Source of the DNA: Bradyrhizobium sp. Leo170
GTDB taxonomy: Bacteria; Pseudomonadota; Alphaproteobacteria; Rhizobiales; Xanthobacteraceae
Reading direction: 5' to 3'
DNA length: 42,322 nucleotides
NCBI RefSeq assembly: GCF_004296405.1
Contig: NZ_PSRR01000030.1
Coordinates: 1-42,322 of the forward strand
Below, in pieces: positions 1 to 9,024 of the stretch. Within the stretch, counting starts at the first letter, position 1. The number at the start of each line of letters is the position of its first letter. The notes beneath the pieces are model-generated. The model saw nothing but the letters and a program-made list of their open reading frames with translations, ran no database searches and was not told the DNA's origin. Both the position numbers and the translations under genes were made by a program.

Positions 1-937
1 CGACGAGTTGCGCGGCGAGCCTTGCAATTGCCGCCGCGGGCAGCCCGCAGATTTGCTCGGCCCATTCCGGCGTCTTGGGGACGCCGTCACCGACGCCGCG
101 CACATAGTCGCAAAGCGTTTCGTGCCCAACCGTGTAAGTGGAGAGGAAATTGCGATCCTCACCGCCGATGCGCAGGATTTCGTAGGCGAGCGCGAGCATC
201 AATGCCACGTCGGTATTGGGCCGGATCGGAAGCCATTCGGCGCGCAAAAAGTCGGGGCAATCGCCGCGCGTGGGAGACACGTTGACGACAGGGATGCCTT
301 TCTCGGCAAGGCGTCGCAGCCAGAGCTCCTGCGTGTGCTGCACGGCTCCGCCGGAGGAGACCTGTCCGTTCTTCAGCGCCAGTCCGCCGAAGGCGAGAAA
401 GATCTCGGTATGTTCGAGGATGCTCGGCCACGCGGTGACGCGTCCCGTGAGAGGGCTGTAGGTGCCGATCACATAAGGCAGCAGAAATTGCGCGGTGCCC
501 CAGCTGTAGTTGCCCTGCTGATCCACCGCACCGCCGCCGGAAAAGTAGAAGCGGCGAATGAGCGAGCGTGCGTGGTGGAATCGCCCAGCGGAAGACCAGC
601 CATAGGAGCCTGCGAACAGCGCCTCGCGTCCGTGCTTCGCCTCTACCCGGCGAATCTCCTCGGTGACGAGTTCAAGAGCCTCGTCCCAGTCCACCTCGAC
701 CATCTTCTCGCGGCCGCGGCCATCGCCACCGGCGCGGTGGCGATGCTTGAGCCAACTCTCGCGGATCGCAGGCCGTCGGATGCGCCTGTCCGAATAAACC
801 GAGGGAACGATGTTGCCGAGGATCGGCGATGGATTGGGATCGCTTGCGAAGGGCTCGCAACCAACCAGCCGTCCATCTTCGACGACGGCGGTGAACGCAC
901 CCCAGTGGGCAAGATGGGGGAAGCGACGCAGGGCCAT
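1..937 (-). CDS. Biotin sulfoxide/TMAO/DMSO reductase-type molybdopterin oxidoreductase, N-terminal part (cut by window edge)
   Basis: The minus frame is open from the ATG at 937 to base 1, giving about 312 residues of a family that usually runs 750-800. The start has an AAGGA Shine-Dalgarno about 8 bases upstream. No export signal is seen: the protein begins MALRRFPHLAHWG, typical of cytoplasmic BisC-type enzymes rather than periplasmic TorA/DorA. Residues 13-50 carry the motif GAFTAVVEDGRLVG and the following NPSPILGNIVPSVYSD segment. Residues 111-121 read SYGWSSAGRFHH, where a serine at about 115-116 is the expected molybdenum ligand. Members reduce S- or N-oxides with a bis-molybdopterin guanine dinucleotide cofactor. 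It is the last visible gene of a minus-strand group with the deacylase (gap 42 bases) and the C-S lyase, which suggests reduction of a sulfoxide substrate (inference). BisC itself, or a methionine sulfoxide or TMAO reductase, are alternatives. Confidence 0.88.
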   Translation of the reverse strand, partial: MALRRFPHLAHWGAFTAVVEDGRLVGCEPFASDPNPSPILGNIVPSVYSDRRIRRPAIRESWLKHRHRAGGDGRGREKMVEVDWDEALELVTEEIRRVEAKHGREALFAGSYGWSSAGRFHHARSLIRRFYFSGGGAVDQQGNYSWGTAQFLLPYVIGTYSPLTGRVTAWPSILEHTEIFLAFGGLALKNGQVSSGGAVQHTQELWLRRLAEKGIPVVNVSPTRGDCPDFLRAEWLPIRPNTDVALMLALAYEILRIGGEDRNFLSTYTVGHETLCDYVRGVGDGVPKTPEWAEQICGLPAAAIARLAAQLV

Positions 938-979
938 GGCGATTTCCTTCAGCCGTCTCTTCGTCGGTCCATCGCGGGC

Positions 980-1993
980 TCAAGTCCGTACGTCGGCCCA
1001 TGCTTCGGCGACGAAAGCAACGCGATCGCCGAAATGCACCACCGGATCGCGGCGGATCCCGATGATCAGCGCGTCGAATGGAAGCGTCACGCGCTCGCGT
1101 ATCACGCCGTGCAGGTCCATGACCTCGCCCAGAGCCTGCCCGGCCGGAACGATCTGGGTGGGGACGGCATGCACGCGAAAGATTCCTCCCTCAGAGCACG
1201 TCACGTGGCGGCGCTTGGTCACCTGGCGAAGACTGTGCGGGCCAACAGCCGTCTCGGGCAGAAGACCGAGGCCGCGTGCCAACCCGTCGAAGCCGGCGAT
1301 GCCTTGCGCGACATGCTCCCGCACAAGGCGTCCGCCGCCGCCAAGCTCGATCATGAAGGAGATCTGTCCGCGGTCGAGGCACTGATAGTCGAGGGCGCCG
1401 GCGAGGTTGCCCGGAAGCTCTCCGGTGCCGCCTGCGATGCTCATGCGGCACGCGACGGCGGGTGCGAACGGAGCGACAAGGCGCAACAGCTCGGCCTCGG
1501 TGACGCGCCCGTTGGGATGTACCTTGTAGACAGCGTAGGGGTCCGCATCGAAAGCCGTGCCCATAGTGTGCAGGTTCACCAGCGCGTCGGCAGCGGCAGA
1601 GGCCTCGAAGAAGATCTTCGCCATACGCTCGGAACTCAGTCCTGCGGCCGCACCAGGAAAGGACTGGTCAAGATCAATATCGTCCTGCGGCGCTTTCTTG
1701 CGACGTCCGTCGAAGGCTAGCGGGTTTGCGGTCGAGCTCACCACCACGCTGCCCGAGAGTGCGGAGAGGTCGAGTCCGCGAGCAAAGTCGAGGGCGGCAA
1801 CGATGCCGTTGATCTCATCGCCGTGGACCTGTCCGTTGAGCCACAGGCACTTTCCCGGCTTGGCGCCCTTGGCAATAAGGTAGGGAATCTCGATGGCCAC
1901 GCCCGATGCCAGCCGGCCGACGAAGATACCTCCCGTGGTGAGGCTCGCAGGCTTCGCGACAGCGAGGATCTCGGCGAAAGAAGTCTCAGTCAT
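980..1993 (-). CDS. M14-family aspartoacylase/succinylglutamate desuccinylase-like deacylase
   Basis: 337 residues. The ATG at 1993 is preceded by CAAGGA at good spacing, so the longer upstream reading is not used. The zinc motif H57-G-D-E60 is visible, and the segment LVNLHTMGTA further on supplies the usual third histidine ligand. The family (AstE/AspA-like zinc carboxypeptidase fold) removes acyl groups such as acetyl or succinyl from amino acids in the cytoplasm. The C-terminal part has the beta-rich segment SEGGIFRVHAVPTQIVPAGQ typical of these enzymes. It lies 55 bases downstream of the C-S lyase and 42 bases upstream of the molybdoenzyme, so the three are probably co-transcribed. The context suggests deacylation of an N-acyl cysteine conjugate before C-S cleavage. 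That substrate is inferred; an ordinary N-acyl amino acid is equally compatible. Confidence 0.85.
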   Translation of the reverse strand: MTETSFAEILAVAKPASLTTGGIFVGRLASGVAIEIPYLIAKGAKPGKCLWLNGQVHGDEINGIVAALDFARGLDLSALSGSVVVSSTANPLAFDGRRKKAPQDDIDLDQSFPGAAAGLSSERMAKIFFEASAAADALVNLHTMGTAFDADPYAVYKVHPNGRVTEAELLRLVAPFAPAVACRMSIAGGTGELPGNLAGALDYQCLDRGQISFMIELGGGGRLVREHVAQGIAGFDGLARGLGLLPETAVGPHSLRQVTKRRHVTCSEGGIFRVHAVPTQIVPAGQALGEVMDLHGVIRERVTLPFDALIIGIRRDPVVHFGDRVAFVAEAWADVRT

Positions 1994-2048
1994 CTGGATG
2001 TCCTTGTGCGGTCTCTCGATACAAAGAGTCGGATCTGGCGCGGACGAC

Positions 2049-3212
2049 TCATGTTGCTGCGGTTTCCGCCGCACGCATGGCAGCAAGCGCCTTGGTGAGG
2101 TCGGCGATGAGGTCGTCGGAATCCTCAAGGCCAATGTGCAGGCGCACGAGAGTGCCCGAGAGCGGGAAGGGCCGGGCGGTGCGCGTGAAGCGCGCCGGCA
2201 AGGCGAGACTCTCATATCCGCCCCAGCTCGAGCCGATGCCGAACAGCTCCAGTGTATCAATGAAGGCCGTGAGCGCGGCTTGAGAGCGGGCCGCGAGCTC
2301 GACGCCAAAAAGTGCGGACGAGCCGGTAAAGTCGCGCGACCAGAGCGCATGCCCGGGATCGTGGGGCAGGCCGGGATGCAGCACGCGCCGCACGTCCGGC
2401 TGAGCCTGCAGCCAGCGCGCCACCGTGAGCGCGCTTTGCATTTGGTGGCGCATTCTTACGCCGAGCGTGCGCATGCCGCGCAGCACCAGATAGCAGTCGT
2501 CCGGGCTCGTGGAAAAGCCGAGGTCCGCCACCACGTTGCGCACCGGCCGCCACCACCGTTCGGTTGTGGCGATCGTGCCCATCATCACATCCGAGTGGCC
2601 GCAAATATATTTGGTCGCCGCCTGGATTGATATGTCGACGCCGTGGGCGAGGGCATCAAAGAACAGCGGGCTTGCCCAGGTATTGTCCAACAGAACCGGG
2701 ATCGAGCGCGCATGGGCGGCCTTCGCGATGGCCGGCACGTCCTGCACCTCGAAGGTGAGCGAGCCGGGGCTCTCGCAGAATATTGCCCGCGTATTGTCAC
2801 CGATGAGGTCGGCGATACCGGAGCCTAGCAGGGGATCGTAGTAGGTCGTCTCGACTCCATTGCGGGCTAGCAATCCGTCGCAGAACGCGCGCGTGGGTCC
2901 GTAGACGGTATCTACCATGAGCAGGTGATCACCCGCCTTGACTACCGCGGTGAGGGCGGCTGTGATGGCGGCAAGACCTGACGGTAGCACGATGGCGCGA
3001 TGGCAGCCTTCAAGCTTGGCGAGCGCGTGCTCGAGTGCGAAAAGTGTGTCGGTGCCGTGAATGCCGTAACGCAAGGCGCCGAACCGGTCGGCGCGGGTGG
3101 CGTCGAAGGCAGCAAGATCCTTGAAGAGAATTGTGGAGGCCCGCGAGATTGGCGGGTTGACGGGGCCGGTGGCCGCACGGCCGCCGCGAACGAGAAGCGT
3201 GTCTTTCTTCAT
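2049..3212 (-). CDS. metC: PLP-dependent cystathionine beta-lyase/C-S lyase (Cys/Met metabolism family)
   Basis: 387 residues, full length for the family. Recognisable blocks are VNPPISRASTILF near residue 18, the phosphate-binding RYGIHGTDT segment near 48, LPSGLAAI near 78, VDTVYGPTRAFCD near 100, and the Schiff-base lysine K201 in the motif AATKYICGHSD. The enzyme performs beta-elimination on cystathionine or other S-substituted cysteines, releasing a thiol, pyruvate and ammonia. It is the first gene of the minus-strand group and is transcribed divergently from the LysR regulator at 3478, with a palindromic site at 3286-3301 between them. A second, broken copy of the same family follows the rhodanese gene at 13469. 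Co-location with a deacylase and an S-oxide reductase suggests a dedicated catabolic role rather than methionine biosynthesis (inference). The symbol denotes family only. Confidence 0.88.
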   Translation of the reverse strand: MKKDTLLVRGGRAATGPVNPPISRASTILFKDLAAFDATRADRFGALRYGIHGTDTLFALEHALAKLEGCHRAIVLPSGLAAITAALTAVVKAGDHLLMVDTVYGPTRAFCDGLLARNGVETTYYDPLLGSGIADLIGDNTRAIFCESPGSLTFEVQDVPAIAKAAHARSIPVLLDNTWASPLFFDALAHGVDISIQAATKYICGHSDVMMGTIATTERWWRPVRNVVADLGFSTSPDDCYLVLRGMRTLGVRMRHQMQSALTVARWLQAQPDVRRVLHPGLPHDPGHALWSRDFTGSSALFGVELAARSQAALTAFIDTLELFGIGSSWGGYESLALPARFTRTARPFPLSGTLVRLHIGLEDSDDLIADLTKALAAMRAAETAAT

Positions 3213-3285
3213 GGCACGAACCTCAGGGGCGAAGCGGAGCGGTGCGGCGGGTGCGACCGGAGGAATATTGGATATCTTGCAGGAT

Positions 3286-3301
3286 TGCTAATCGATTGGC
3301 A
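3286..3301. promoter_or_regulatory. Candidate LysR operator (near-perfect 16-bp palindrome)
   Basis: TGCTAATCGATTGGCA is a palindrome with one mismatched pair, centred on AATCGATT. It lies in the 265-base divergent intergenic region, about 75 bases upstream of the C-S lyase start. The 11-mer CTAATCGATTG recurs at 10940-10950, upstream of the transporter operon. The position fits a LysR-type autoregulatory site, but assignment to this regulator is inference. Confidence 0.4.
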
Positions 3302-3477
3302 GAAATCTTGCTTGACACCGCGGGAGCGCTCCATGGGTCGTTCGTACTGCCTTCTTACTGAAGAACAGAGGGTTTCGTTACATGATTACGCCCCAAGCCG
3401 TGGCCTCACAATTTAAATGTCGCGACGAGACTCATAAGCTACCCTAATTTGTTGACCCGGTTCTCTCTGGATCGTCC

Positions 3478-4329
3478 ATGCGCAATCTCGACCTCGATCT
3501 GCTGCGTACATTCGTCGCTATCGCGGATGCCGAAAGCTTTGCCGCGGCGGCGCAACGGGTGCATCGAACGCAATCCGCGGTCAGCCAGCAGATGCAGCGT
3601 CTGGAGAGCCATGTCGGCAAATTGCTGATGGTAAAGCAGGGGCGCACGAAGCGGCTCACGGATGACGGCATGAAGCTGCTCGATTATGCCCGGCGCATCA
3701 TTTCGCTCAATGACGAGGCCAACGCGGCGCTCGCCACCAGGCCGGGGCAAACCGAAGTGGTGCGGCTTGGCGCCAGCAATGATATGGCAGAAAACATTCT
3801 GCCGATCATGCTCGGGCGGATCGCCAAGAGCCACCCCAATGTCCTGCTTGAAGTCCGTACCGGTCGCAGCCCTTTTCTGATGGAGGAGCTCAAGAAGGGC
3901 GAGCTCGATCTCGCGATCACGACGAGGCTTGATCCAAACCTGCCGCGCATCGCGCTGCGCAGCTCCCCTACGGTGTGGTTGTGTGCAGCTGACTACCAGT
4001 TCGAGCGCAAGAAGCAATTGCCGCTTATTCTGTCCAATGAACCAAGCCTATTTCGCGCGCTTGCCATCGACGCGCTGGACCGTGCCCATCTCTCCTGGCG
4101 CATCGCTTATCTCAGTCTCAATCTCCTCGCCATTCGCGCGGCGGTGAGGGCCGGCCTGGGAATCACGGCCCGCAACATCGAAATGTTGACGCCGGATCTG
4201 CGCGTGCTGGGAGAGGCCGACGACCTGCCGCGGTTGCCGGACGTTACCTTCTATCTCTATATGCGCGATGAAAGCGTTGACGAGGCTGCGCAGCAGGTGT
4301 TCGAGACATTCCGGGGCATGGCCTTCTGA
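3478..4329 (+). CDS. LysR-family transcriptional regulator
   Basis: 283 residues. The N-terminal winged helix-turn-helix is clear (residues 1-60: LDLLRTFVAIADAESF, then AAQRVHRTQSAVSQQMQRLE). The rest is the periplasmic-binding-like effector domain. The C-terminal domain is somewhat divergent and ends about 10-15 residues shorter than many LysR proteins. It is divergent from the C-S lyase, the usual arrangement for a LysR protein controlling its neighbour. The next gene, the maleate isomerase-type enzyme at 4341, is convergent with only 11 bases between the stop codons. It probably controls the organosulfur genes on either side. The effector is unknown. Confidence 0.92.
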   Translation: MRNLDLDLLRTFVAIADAESFAAAAQRVHRTQSAVSQQMQRLESHVGKLLMVKQGRTKRLTDDGMKLLDYARRIISLNDEANAALATRPGQTEVVRLGASNDMAENILPIMLGRIAKSHPNVLLEVRTGRSPFLMEELKKGELDLAITTRLDPNLPRIALRSSPTVWLCAADYQFERKKQLPLILSNEPSLFRALAIDALDRAHLSWRIAYLSLNLLAIRAAVRAGLGITARNIEMLTPDLRVLGEADDLPRLPDVTFYLYMRDESVDEAAQQVFETFRGMAF

Positions 4330-4340
4330 GCGACGTATCC

Positions 4341-5066
4341 TCACGCAGCCTGCCGGAACAGCCGTCCCGGCGCGGAAGGTGCAGCGATTTTCATCTGCGA
4401 CAAGGCAGCCCACAGGCTCGCCTGGTTGGAGGAGACCACCGGCACGCCCAAAGCCGCTTCAAGCTCGTCGATCTCGTTCATCGTGAGCAGGTTGGTGCAG
4501 CTGATGAAAAGGGAGTCGCAGCTGCCAATCTCACCATGATGCGCGCGTGCGAGTTCGGCCACCTGCTCGGAGGTCAGGGCCCGGATTTCGGAGGATTGGG
4601 CACAGCGGAAGGCGTCCATGCCTGCGACGGTGACGCCAAAATGCGCAAGAAAGGACGCCTCCACCGCATTCACCGCGTCGGCGTAGGGAGTGATCATGAA
4701 GACTCGCTTCGCCCGCAACGCGTGCAGTGCCGCGATTACCGCCTGAGAGGTTGTGACGGCAGGAATACCCGTCAGCGCCTCGATGCGGCGGGACAGTGCT
4801 TCTGCCTCGTCCGGTCCGTTGAGAAACGAGCCAGAGGTGCAGGCGTAGACGATGACCTCCGGCTGGGCAAACGCGAGGTCGCGCGCCGCCCGCTCGACGG
4901 AGGCGTTCATGGCGAGAAGCTCGTCCTTCGCGACCGCCGTGGAAGTGCGCGAGAGACGATTGTGGTTCATGACCACCCCATCGGGCAGGTAACTTGGCCA
5001 CTCCCGTTCCACCGCCACATTGGCGGGTGGGGCGAGGACGCCGATGCGGCGGATATCATGGTTCAC
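4341..5066 (-). CDS. Maleate isomerase/arylmalonate decarboxylase-type Asp/Glu racemase superfamily enzyme
   Basis: 241 residues with a GTG start at 5066 and GAGG about 8 bases upstream. Two cysteines sit in the positions expected for this cofactor-independent superfamily: C76 in ACTSGSF and C190 in SCTNLL. The N-terminus IRRIGVLAPPANVAVEREWP is typical of maleate cis-trans isomerases. These enzymes use a cysteine pair for cis-trans isomerisation, racemisation or decarboxylation of dicarboxylates. The gene is the last of the minus-strand transporter operon, 54 bases after the OppF-type ATPase. Linkage to a peptide-type transporter suggests that the imported compound yields a dicarboxylate or a racemic amino acid (inference). 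A hydantoin or amino acid racemase is an alternative. Confidence 0.8.
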   Translation of the reverse strand: MNHDIRRIGVLAPPANVAVEREWPSYLPDGVVMNHNRLSRTSTAVAKDELLAMNASVERAARDLAFAQPEVIVYACTSGSFLNGPDEAEALSRRIEALTGIPAVTTSQAVIAALHALRAKRVFMITPYADAVNAVEASFLAHFGVTVAGMDAFRCAQSSEIRALTSEQVAELARAHHGEIGSCDSLFISCTNLLTMNEIDELEAALGVPVVSSNQASLWAALSQMKIAAPSAPGRLFRQAA

Positions 5067-5120
5067 GGAAAAACCTCATGTGCGATGGGGCCGGCAGCAA
5101 TAGCTCCCGGGCGATCTTTC

Positions 5121-6059
5121 TCACGCGAAATGACAGGCGACGCTCTGCCCGCTCGGCATCCGACGCAATGCCGGCTCTTCATCCGAGCAGCGCTCCTGCG
5201 CGAAACGGCAGCGTAGGCGGAAGCGGCAACCGGAGGGCACCTGCGAGGCGCTTGGCAAATCACCCTTGAGTACTACCGCCGTTCGCTTCTTCTGCGCATC
5301 GTAAGACGGCACCGCGTCGATCAGCGCGCGGGTATAGGGATGGCGCGGGTTTGACCACAGCGTCTCATAGCTCCCGCTCTCCACGATGCGACCGAGATAC
5401 ATCACCAGCACTCTGTCGGTGAAATAGCGCACCACCGACATGTCGTGGGAGATGAACAGGTAGGACAGACCGAGGTCGCGCTTGAGGTCGACCAACAGGT
5501 TCAGGATCTGCGCCTGGATCGAGACGTCGAGGGCCGAGACTGGCTCGTCGCAGACAATGAGTTCCGGCTCGAGGATCAGGGCGCGCGCGATGCCGATGCG
5601 CTGGCGCTGGCCGCCGGAGAATTCGTGCGGATAGCGGGACAGCGCGGTGCGGGGCAGGCCGACCCGGTCGATCGTCTCGTTGATCCGCCTGGTGCGTTCG
5701 GTCACGTCTCCGAGTCGGTGCACCTTCAGCGCGGTATCCAGCAGGGTCCGCACCGTCTGGCGAGGGTTGAGGGAGCCGAATGGATCCTGGAAGATCATCT
5801 GCATCCGTCGGCGATAGGGAATGAGCGCCTTGCCGGATAGTGGCGCGATGTCGGCACCCGAAAAGCGGATCTGTCCGGCCGAGCTCGGAACAAGGCGAAG
5901 GATCGTCTTGCCGAGCGTCGACTTGCCACAGCCGGATTCTCCGACCAGGCCGACCGTCTCGCCCTTTCCTACGGTGAAACTGACGTCATCCACCGCTCTG
6001 AGGATGCGCCCGTGCGAATGGTAGCTGGTCTGAAGGTTCTCAACGTCCAACAACTGCAC
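5121..6059 (-). CDS. Oligopeptide/dipeptide ABC transporter ATP-binding protein (OppF/DppF type)
   Basis: 312 residues from a GTG at 6059 with AGGAG 8 bases upstream. A longer in-frame reading to 6140 lacks a ribosome site and lies inside the upstream ATPase gene. The Walker A motif [10 protein letters not shown]-loop [11 protein letters not shown], signature [14 protein letters not shown], Walker B and [13 protein letters not shown] are all present. The C-terminal oligopeptide-transporter extension [12 protein letters not shown] and a cysteine-bearing tail (C-x-F-R-x-R-C) follow. The start overlaps the upstream ATPase gene by 20 bases, indicating translational coupling. It energises uptake with the partner ATPase at 6040-7095 at the inner membrane. 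Confidence 0.93.
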   Translation of the reverse strand: MQLLDVENLQTSYHSHGRILRAVDDVSFTVGKGETVGLVGESGCGKSTLGKTILRLVPSSAGQIRFSGADIAPLSGKALIPYRRRMQMIFQDPFGSLNPRQTVRTLLDTALKVHRLGDVTERTRRINETIDRVGLPRTALSRYPHEFSGGQRQRIGIARALILEPELIVCDEPVSALDVSIQAQILNLLVDLKRDLGLSYLFISHDMSVVRYFTDRVLVMYLGRIVESGSYETLWSNPRHPYTRALIDAVPSYDAQKKRTAVVLKGDLPSASQVPSGCRFRLRCRFAQERCSDEEPALRRMPSGQSVACHFA

Positions 6060-7095
6060 GGAAGGGCTCCTCGGAAGGTTCGACGGCAACACGGCAGGCC
6101 ACGAGCCGGTCACGGAACGGTACAAGTGCAGGAGGTGCATGATAGCAAGCCTCAGTCGCCTGCGAGCAGCGCGGCGCGAAGGCGCAACCTTGCTCGCCTG
6201 CAGCAGAGGCGACGCTTCCAGGAATCTCGCTCAACCTCGCGTTGCTGTAGTGGGTTCCGTCATCGAGCCTCAACGTTGCCCGCATGAGGCCCTGAGAATA
6301 GGGATGGACTGGCCGTTCGAACAGGTCGTGCGCCGCGGCCTGCTCCACAATGCGGCCGGCATACATCACAGCTACTCGATCGGCCCATTGCGCCACCACG
6401 CCGAGATCGTGGGTAATCAGGAGCAGCGCCATCTGAAGCTGCCTGCGCAAGCTGTCGAGTAGTTCGAGAACTTCCGACTGCAGGGTGACGTCAAGGGCGG
6501 TCGTGGGCTCATCGGCGATGACGAGCTGCGGATTGCACGACACTGCCATCGCAATCATCACCCTTTGGCGCATGCCGCCCGACATGTTGTGGGGATAGTC
6601 GTCATAGCGCCTGGCGGCGTCGGGAATCCGTACGAGATCCAGCAGCTCCGCTGTGCGGGTCCGCGCCTGTGTCCAGGTGAGCTTCTCGTGCCGTACAAGC
6701 CCTTCGGCAATCTGGTCGCCGATGGTCCGCACCGGATTGAGCGAGGTCATGGGCTCCTGAAGAATGAGGCCGATGCGTTTGCCTCGGATGTTCCGGAGCG
6801 CGCGGGCATCGGTCCTGAACAGGTCGATGCCGTTGAAGTTGACCTCTCCGGCGACGGCGGTGCCGCGAGGCAGCAGGCGCATCAGCGCGAAGGAGGTGGC
6901 CGACTTGCCGCAACCGGATTCACCCACAAGGGCGAGGGTCTCACCGTGGTCGATGTGAAAGGAGATATCGCGTACCGCAAGGTGGCCGGGGAACGCCACC
7001 GAGAGGTTGCGCACGTCCAGAAGCGGCCCTTGCGATCGGAGGATCGATCCGGGAGTCCTGGTGGACGGTGGCATGGCGGAATTCGGCGCGGTCAT
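6040..7095 (-). CDS. Oligopeptide/dipeptide ABC transporter ATP-binding protein (OppD/DppD type)
   Basis: 351 residues. The ATG at 7095 overlaps the stop of the upstream permease as ATGA. Walker [13 protein letters not shown]-loop QEPMTSLNP, signature MSGGMRQRVMIAMA, Walker B VIADEPTTALDVT and the switch histidine in THDLGVVAQWADR are intact. The C-terminal region has the Opp/Dpp hallmark HPYSQGLMRATL and the cysteine pattern GCAFAPRCSQATEAC, which often binds an iron-sulfur cluster in this subfamily. The first 35 residues are a low-complexity extension. It forms a heterodimer with the ATPase encoded next. Confidence 0.93.
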   Translation of the reverse strand: MTAPNSAMPPSTRTPGSILRSQGPLLDVRNLSVAFPGHLAVRDISFHIDHGETLALVGESGCGKSATSFALMRLLPRGTAVAGEVNFNGIDLFRTDARALRNIRGKRIGLILQEPMTSLNPVRTIGDQIAEGLVRHEKLTWTQARTRTAELLDLVRIPDAARRYDDYPHNMSGGMRQRVMIAMAVSCNPQLVIADEPTTALDVTLQSEVLELLDSLRRQLQMALLLITHDLGVVAQWADRVAVMYAGRIVEQAAAHDLFERPVHPYSQGLMRATLRLDDGTHYSNARLSEIPGSVASAAGEQGCAFAPRCSQATEACYHAPPALVPFRDRLVACRVAVEPSEEPFRAVVGR

Positions 7096-7979
7096 CGTTC
7101 TCGCATCCTCGGATTGAAGATCTCGTTGAGGCCGTCGCCGATGAGGTTGAGGGCGAGCACCGTGAGCGCCGTGGCGGTGCCTGGAAGGGCGGTGAGAAAC
7201 CACGCCGTCCGCAACATCTCTCGCCCGTCTCCGATCATGGAGCCCCACGAGACAACATTCGGGTCACCCATGTTGAGGAACGAAAGCCCGGTCTCGGTGA
7301 GGATTGCGCCGGCGACCATCACGGAAGCGGTGACCACGACCGGCGGCAAGGCGTTAGGCAGGATCTCGACGAAGATGATGCGCGTGTCGGAGTAACCGAG
7401 GCTGCGTGCCGCCATGACGAAATCCTGCTCGCGCAGGGAACGGAACTGCGCGCGTACCAGGCGCGCGATGGTCGGCCAGGATGCGATCCCAATGGCCAGT
7501 GCGATGACCTTGAGCGAGGGTTCTCCGATGGCGACGATGACGACGACCAGGAGAAAGGCTGGTACCGTCTGGAACAACTCGGTGACGCGCACCAGTACGT
7601 TGTCCGCTAAGCCGCCGAAATAGCCGCCCACGGCGCCCACCAGCGTGCCGATGAGCAGGCCGATCGAGGCCGCCGAGAAGCCGATGATCAGTGAGACCCG
7701 CGCGCCATGTACGAGGCCGGCGGCTATATCTCGACCGAGAGAATCCGTGCCGAGCTGGAACTCCGTCTTCTGGAACGGCCACAAAAGGGGAGGACCCACC
7801 AGGTCCTGCGGATCGCCCGGATAAAGCAGGTCGGCCACGCAAGCTAGCGTCATCACGACGCCAAGAATGAGAAGACCGGCGACAAAGGTCGGCTGCCTGA
7901 GGAAGGCGGAAAGTCGACCGTTCTTCGCTGCCGGAACGGCAAGAAGGGTGACGGGGAGGCTCGTCATATTGGTCGACAT
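7092..7979 (-). CDS. Peptide-type ABC transporter permease (DppC type)
   Basis: 295 residues from the ATG at 7979, which shares one base with the TGA of the upstream permease; an in-frame TTG three bases earlier is less likely. The N-terminal membrane segment (about residues 28-48) is followed by the characteristic periplasmic motif LGTDSLGRDIAAGLVHGARVS and the cytoplasmic EAA loop around ARSLGYSDTRIIFVEILPNAL. About six transmembrane segments are visible, and the protein ends LIGDGLNEIFNPRMRER, a standard DppC/OppC C-terminus. It is the second permease of the operon. Confidence 0.93.
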   Translation of the reverse strand: MSTNMTSLPVTLLAVPAAKNGRLSAFLRQPTFVAGLLILGVVMTLACVADLLYPGDPQDLVGPPLLWPFQKTEFQLGTDSLGRDIAAGLVHGARVSLIIGFSAASIGLLIGTLVGAVGGYFGGLADNVLVRVTELFQTVPAFLLVVVIVAIGEPSLKVIALAIGIASWPTIARLVRAQFRSLREQDFVMAARSLGYSDTRIIFVEILPNALPPVVVTASVMVAGAILTETGLSFLNMGDPNVVSWGSMIGDGREMLRTAWFLTALPGTATALTVLALNLIGDGLNEIFNPRMRER

Positions 7980-8965
7980 CAAACGGACTCGATGCGCGGG
8001 TCAAGCCATGCGTGCAGCAGGTCGATAAGCACGTTGGCAACGATGACTACGAAGGACGACAGAAGGAGAACGCCGAGCAGGACGTTGAAGTCGCGCGCCA
8101 TCACAGCGTCGAGCGCGAGCCGTCCCATGCCCGGCCAGCCGAACACCGTCTCCACGACGATGGCTCCGCCCAGCAGATTGCCGAGGTGGAGGCCGGCAAC
8201 CGTGGTGACCGGGATCAGTGCGTTGCGCAGCACGTGACGCATCTGAATGGCGAAGGGGCCGAGGCCCTTGGCCTCAGCGGCGCGTACGAAGTCCTGCCGC
8301 TCCACTTCAAGCATGGCGGAGCGGGTCAGCCGCGCGTACACCGCGGTGAAGAAGCAGGCGAGGGAGATGCTGGGAAGCACCAGATGGGTGAGAAGGTCGC
8401 CCATTCGGGCAAGACCGGTCAGGTCGGCGCCGACGGTCATCGCGCCTCCGCTCGGCAGCCAGCCGAGTTTCACCGAGAACAGCACGATGATCATCAGGCC
8501 CACCCAGAAGCCTGGTGCCGAATAGAGTATCAGCACGAACAGCGACAAAGCCCGATCCGGCCAGCGCCGCGCGAAGGCGGCCATGAACGCGCCAAAGGCG
8601 ATGCCGACTACAAGCGAGAGTACGAAGGCGCTCAGCATCAGCAGCAGCGTGAAGGGCAGGCGCGACATGATCAGATCGCCCACGGGGGTGTTGTAGCGCG
8701 GAGAGAAGCCGAGACTGAGATGGGCGAGGTGATCGAGATAGTTGGCAAGCTGTATCAGCACCGGTTGATCGAGTCCGAACTGCTTTCGGAGGGCTGCCAT
8801 CGTCTCGGCCGTGGCGGAGCCGGATTCACCGGCGATCACGTCGGCCGCGTCGCCGGGTACAAGTTGCAGCAGAAGGAAGTTCAAGACCACGATGCCGAGC
8901 ACTACCGGCAACGCCTGGATGGCGGTACGACTCAGGCTCTTGCCTGCACGGGAAAGAAGGCGCAT
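7979..8965 (-). CDS. Peptide-type ABC transporter permease (DppB type)
   Basis: 328 residues with an ATG start 59 bases after the substrate-binding protein gene. The first membrane helix contains LPVVLGIVVLNFLLLQLVPGD, typical of DppB/GsiC. A periplasmic stretch follows (RKQFGLDQPVLIQLANYL), then the EAA loop (RAAEAKGLGPFAIQMRHVLRNA) and the C-terminal motif ARDFNVLLGVLLLSSF. It forms the channel together with the DppC-type partner. Confidence 0.93.
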   Translation of the reverse strand: MRLLSRAGKSLSRTAIQALPVVLGIVVLNFLLLQLVPGDAADVIAGESGSATAETMAALRKQFGLDQPVLIQLANYLDHLAHLSLGFSPRYNTPVGDLIMSRLPFTLLLMLSAFVLSLVVGIAFGAFMAAFARRWPDRALSLFVLILYSAPGFWVGLMIIVLFSVKLGWLPSGGAMTVGADLTGLARMGDLLTHLVLPSISLACFFTAVYARLTRSAMLEVERQDFVRAAEAKGLGPFAIQMRHVLRNALIPVTTVAGLHLGNLLGGAIVVETVFGWPGMGRLALDAVMARDFNVLLGVLLLSSFVVIVANVLIDLLHAWLDPRIESV

Positions 8966-9024
8966 CGAGCGGGCCTCACAGGTTCAATGGACGGTTCCGG
9001 CGAGCCGACGCCGGGGGGCGTGAC

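Noticed and set aside
8..1720. Long plus-strand open frame (570 codons) over the molybdoenzyme and deacylase region
   Set aside because: It is antisense to two recognisable genes and has no domain resemblance; high-GC DNA commonly keeps such mirror frames open.
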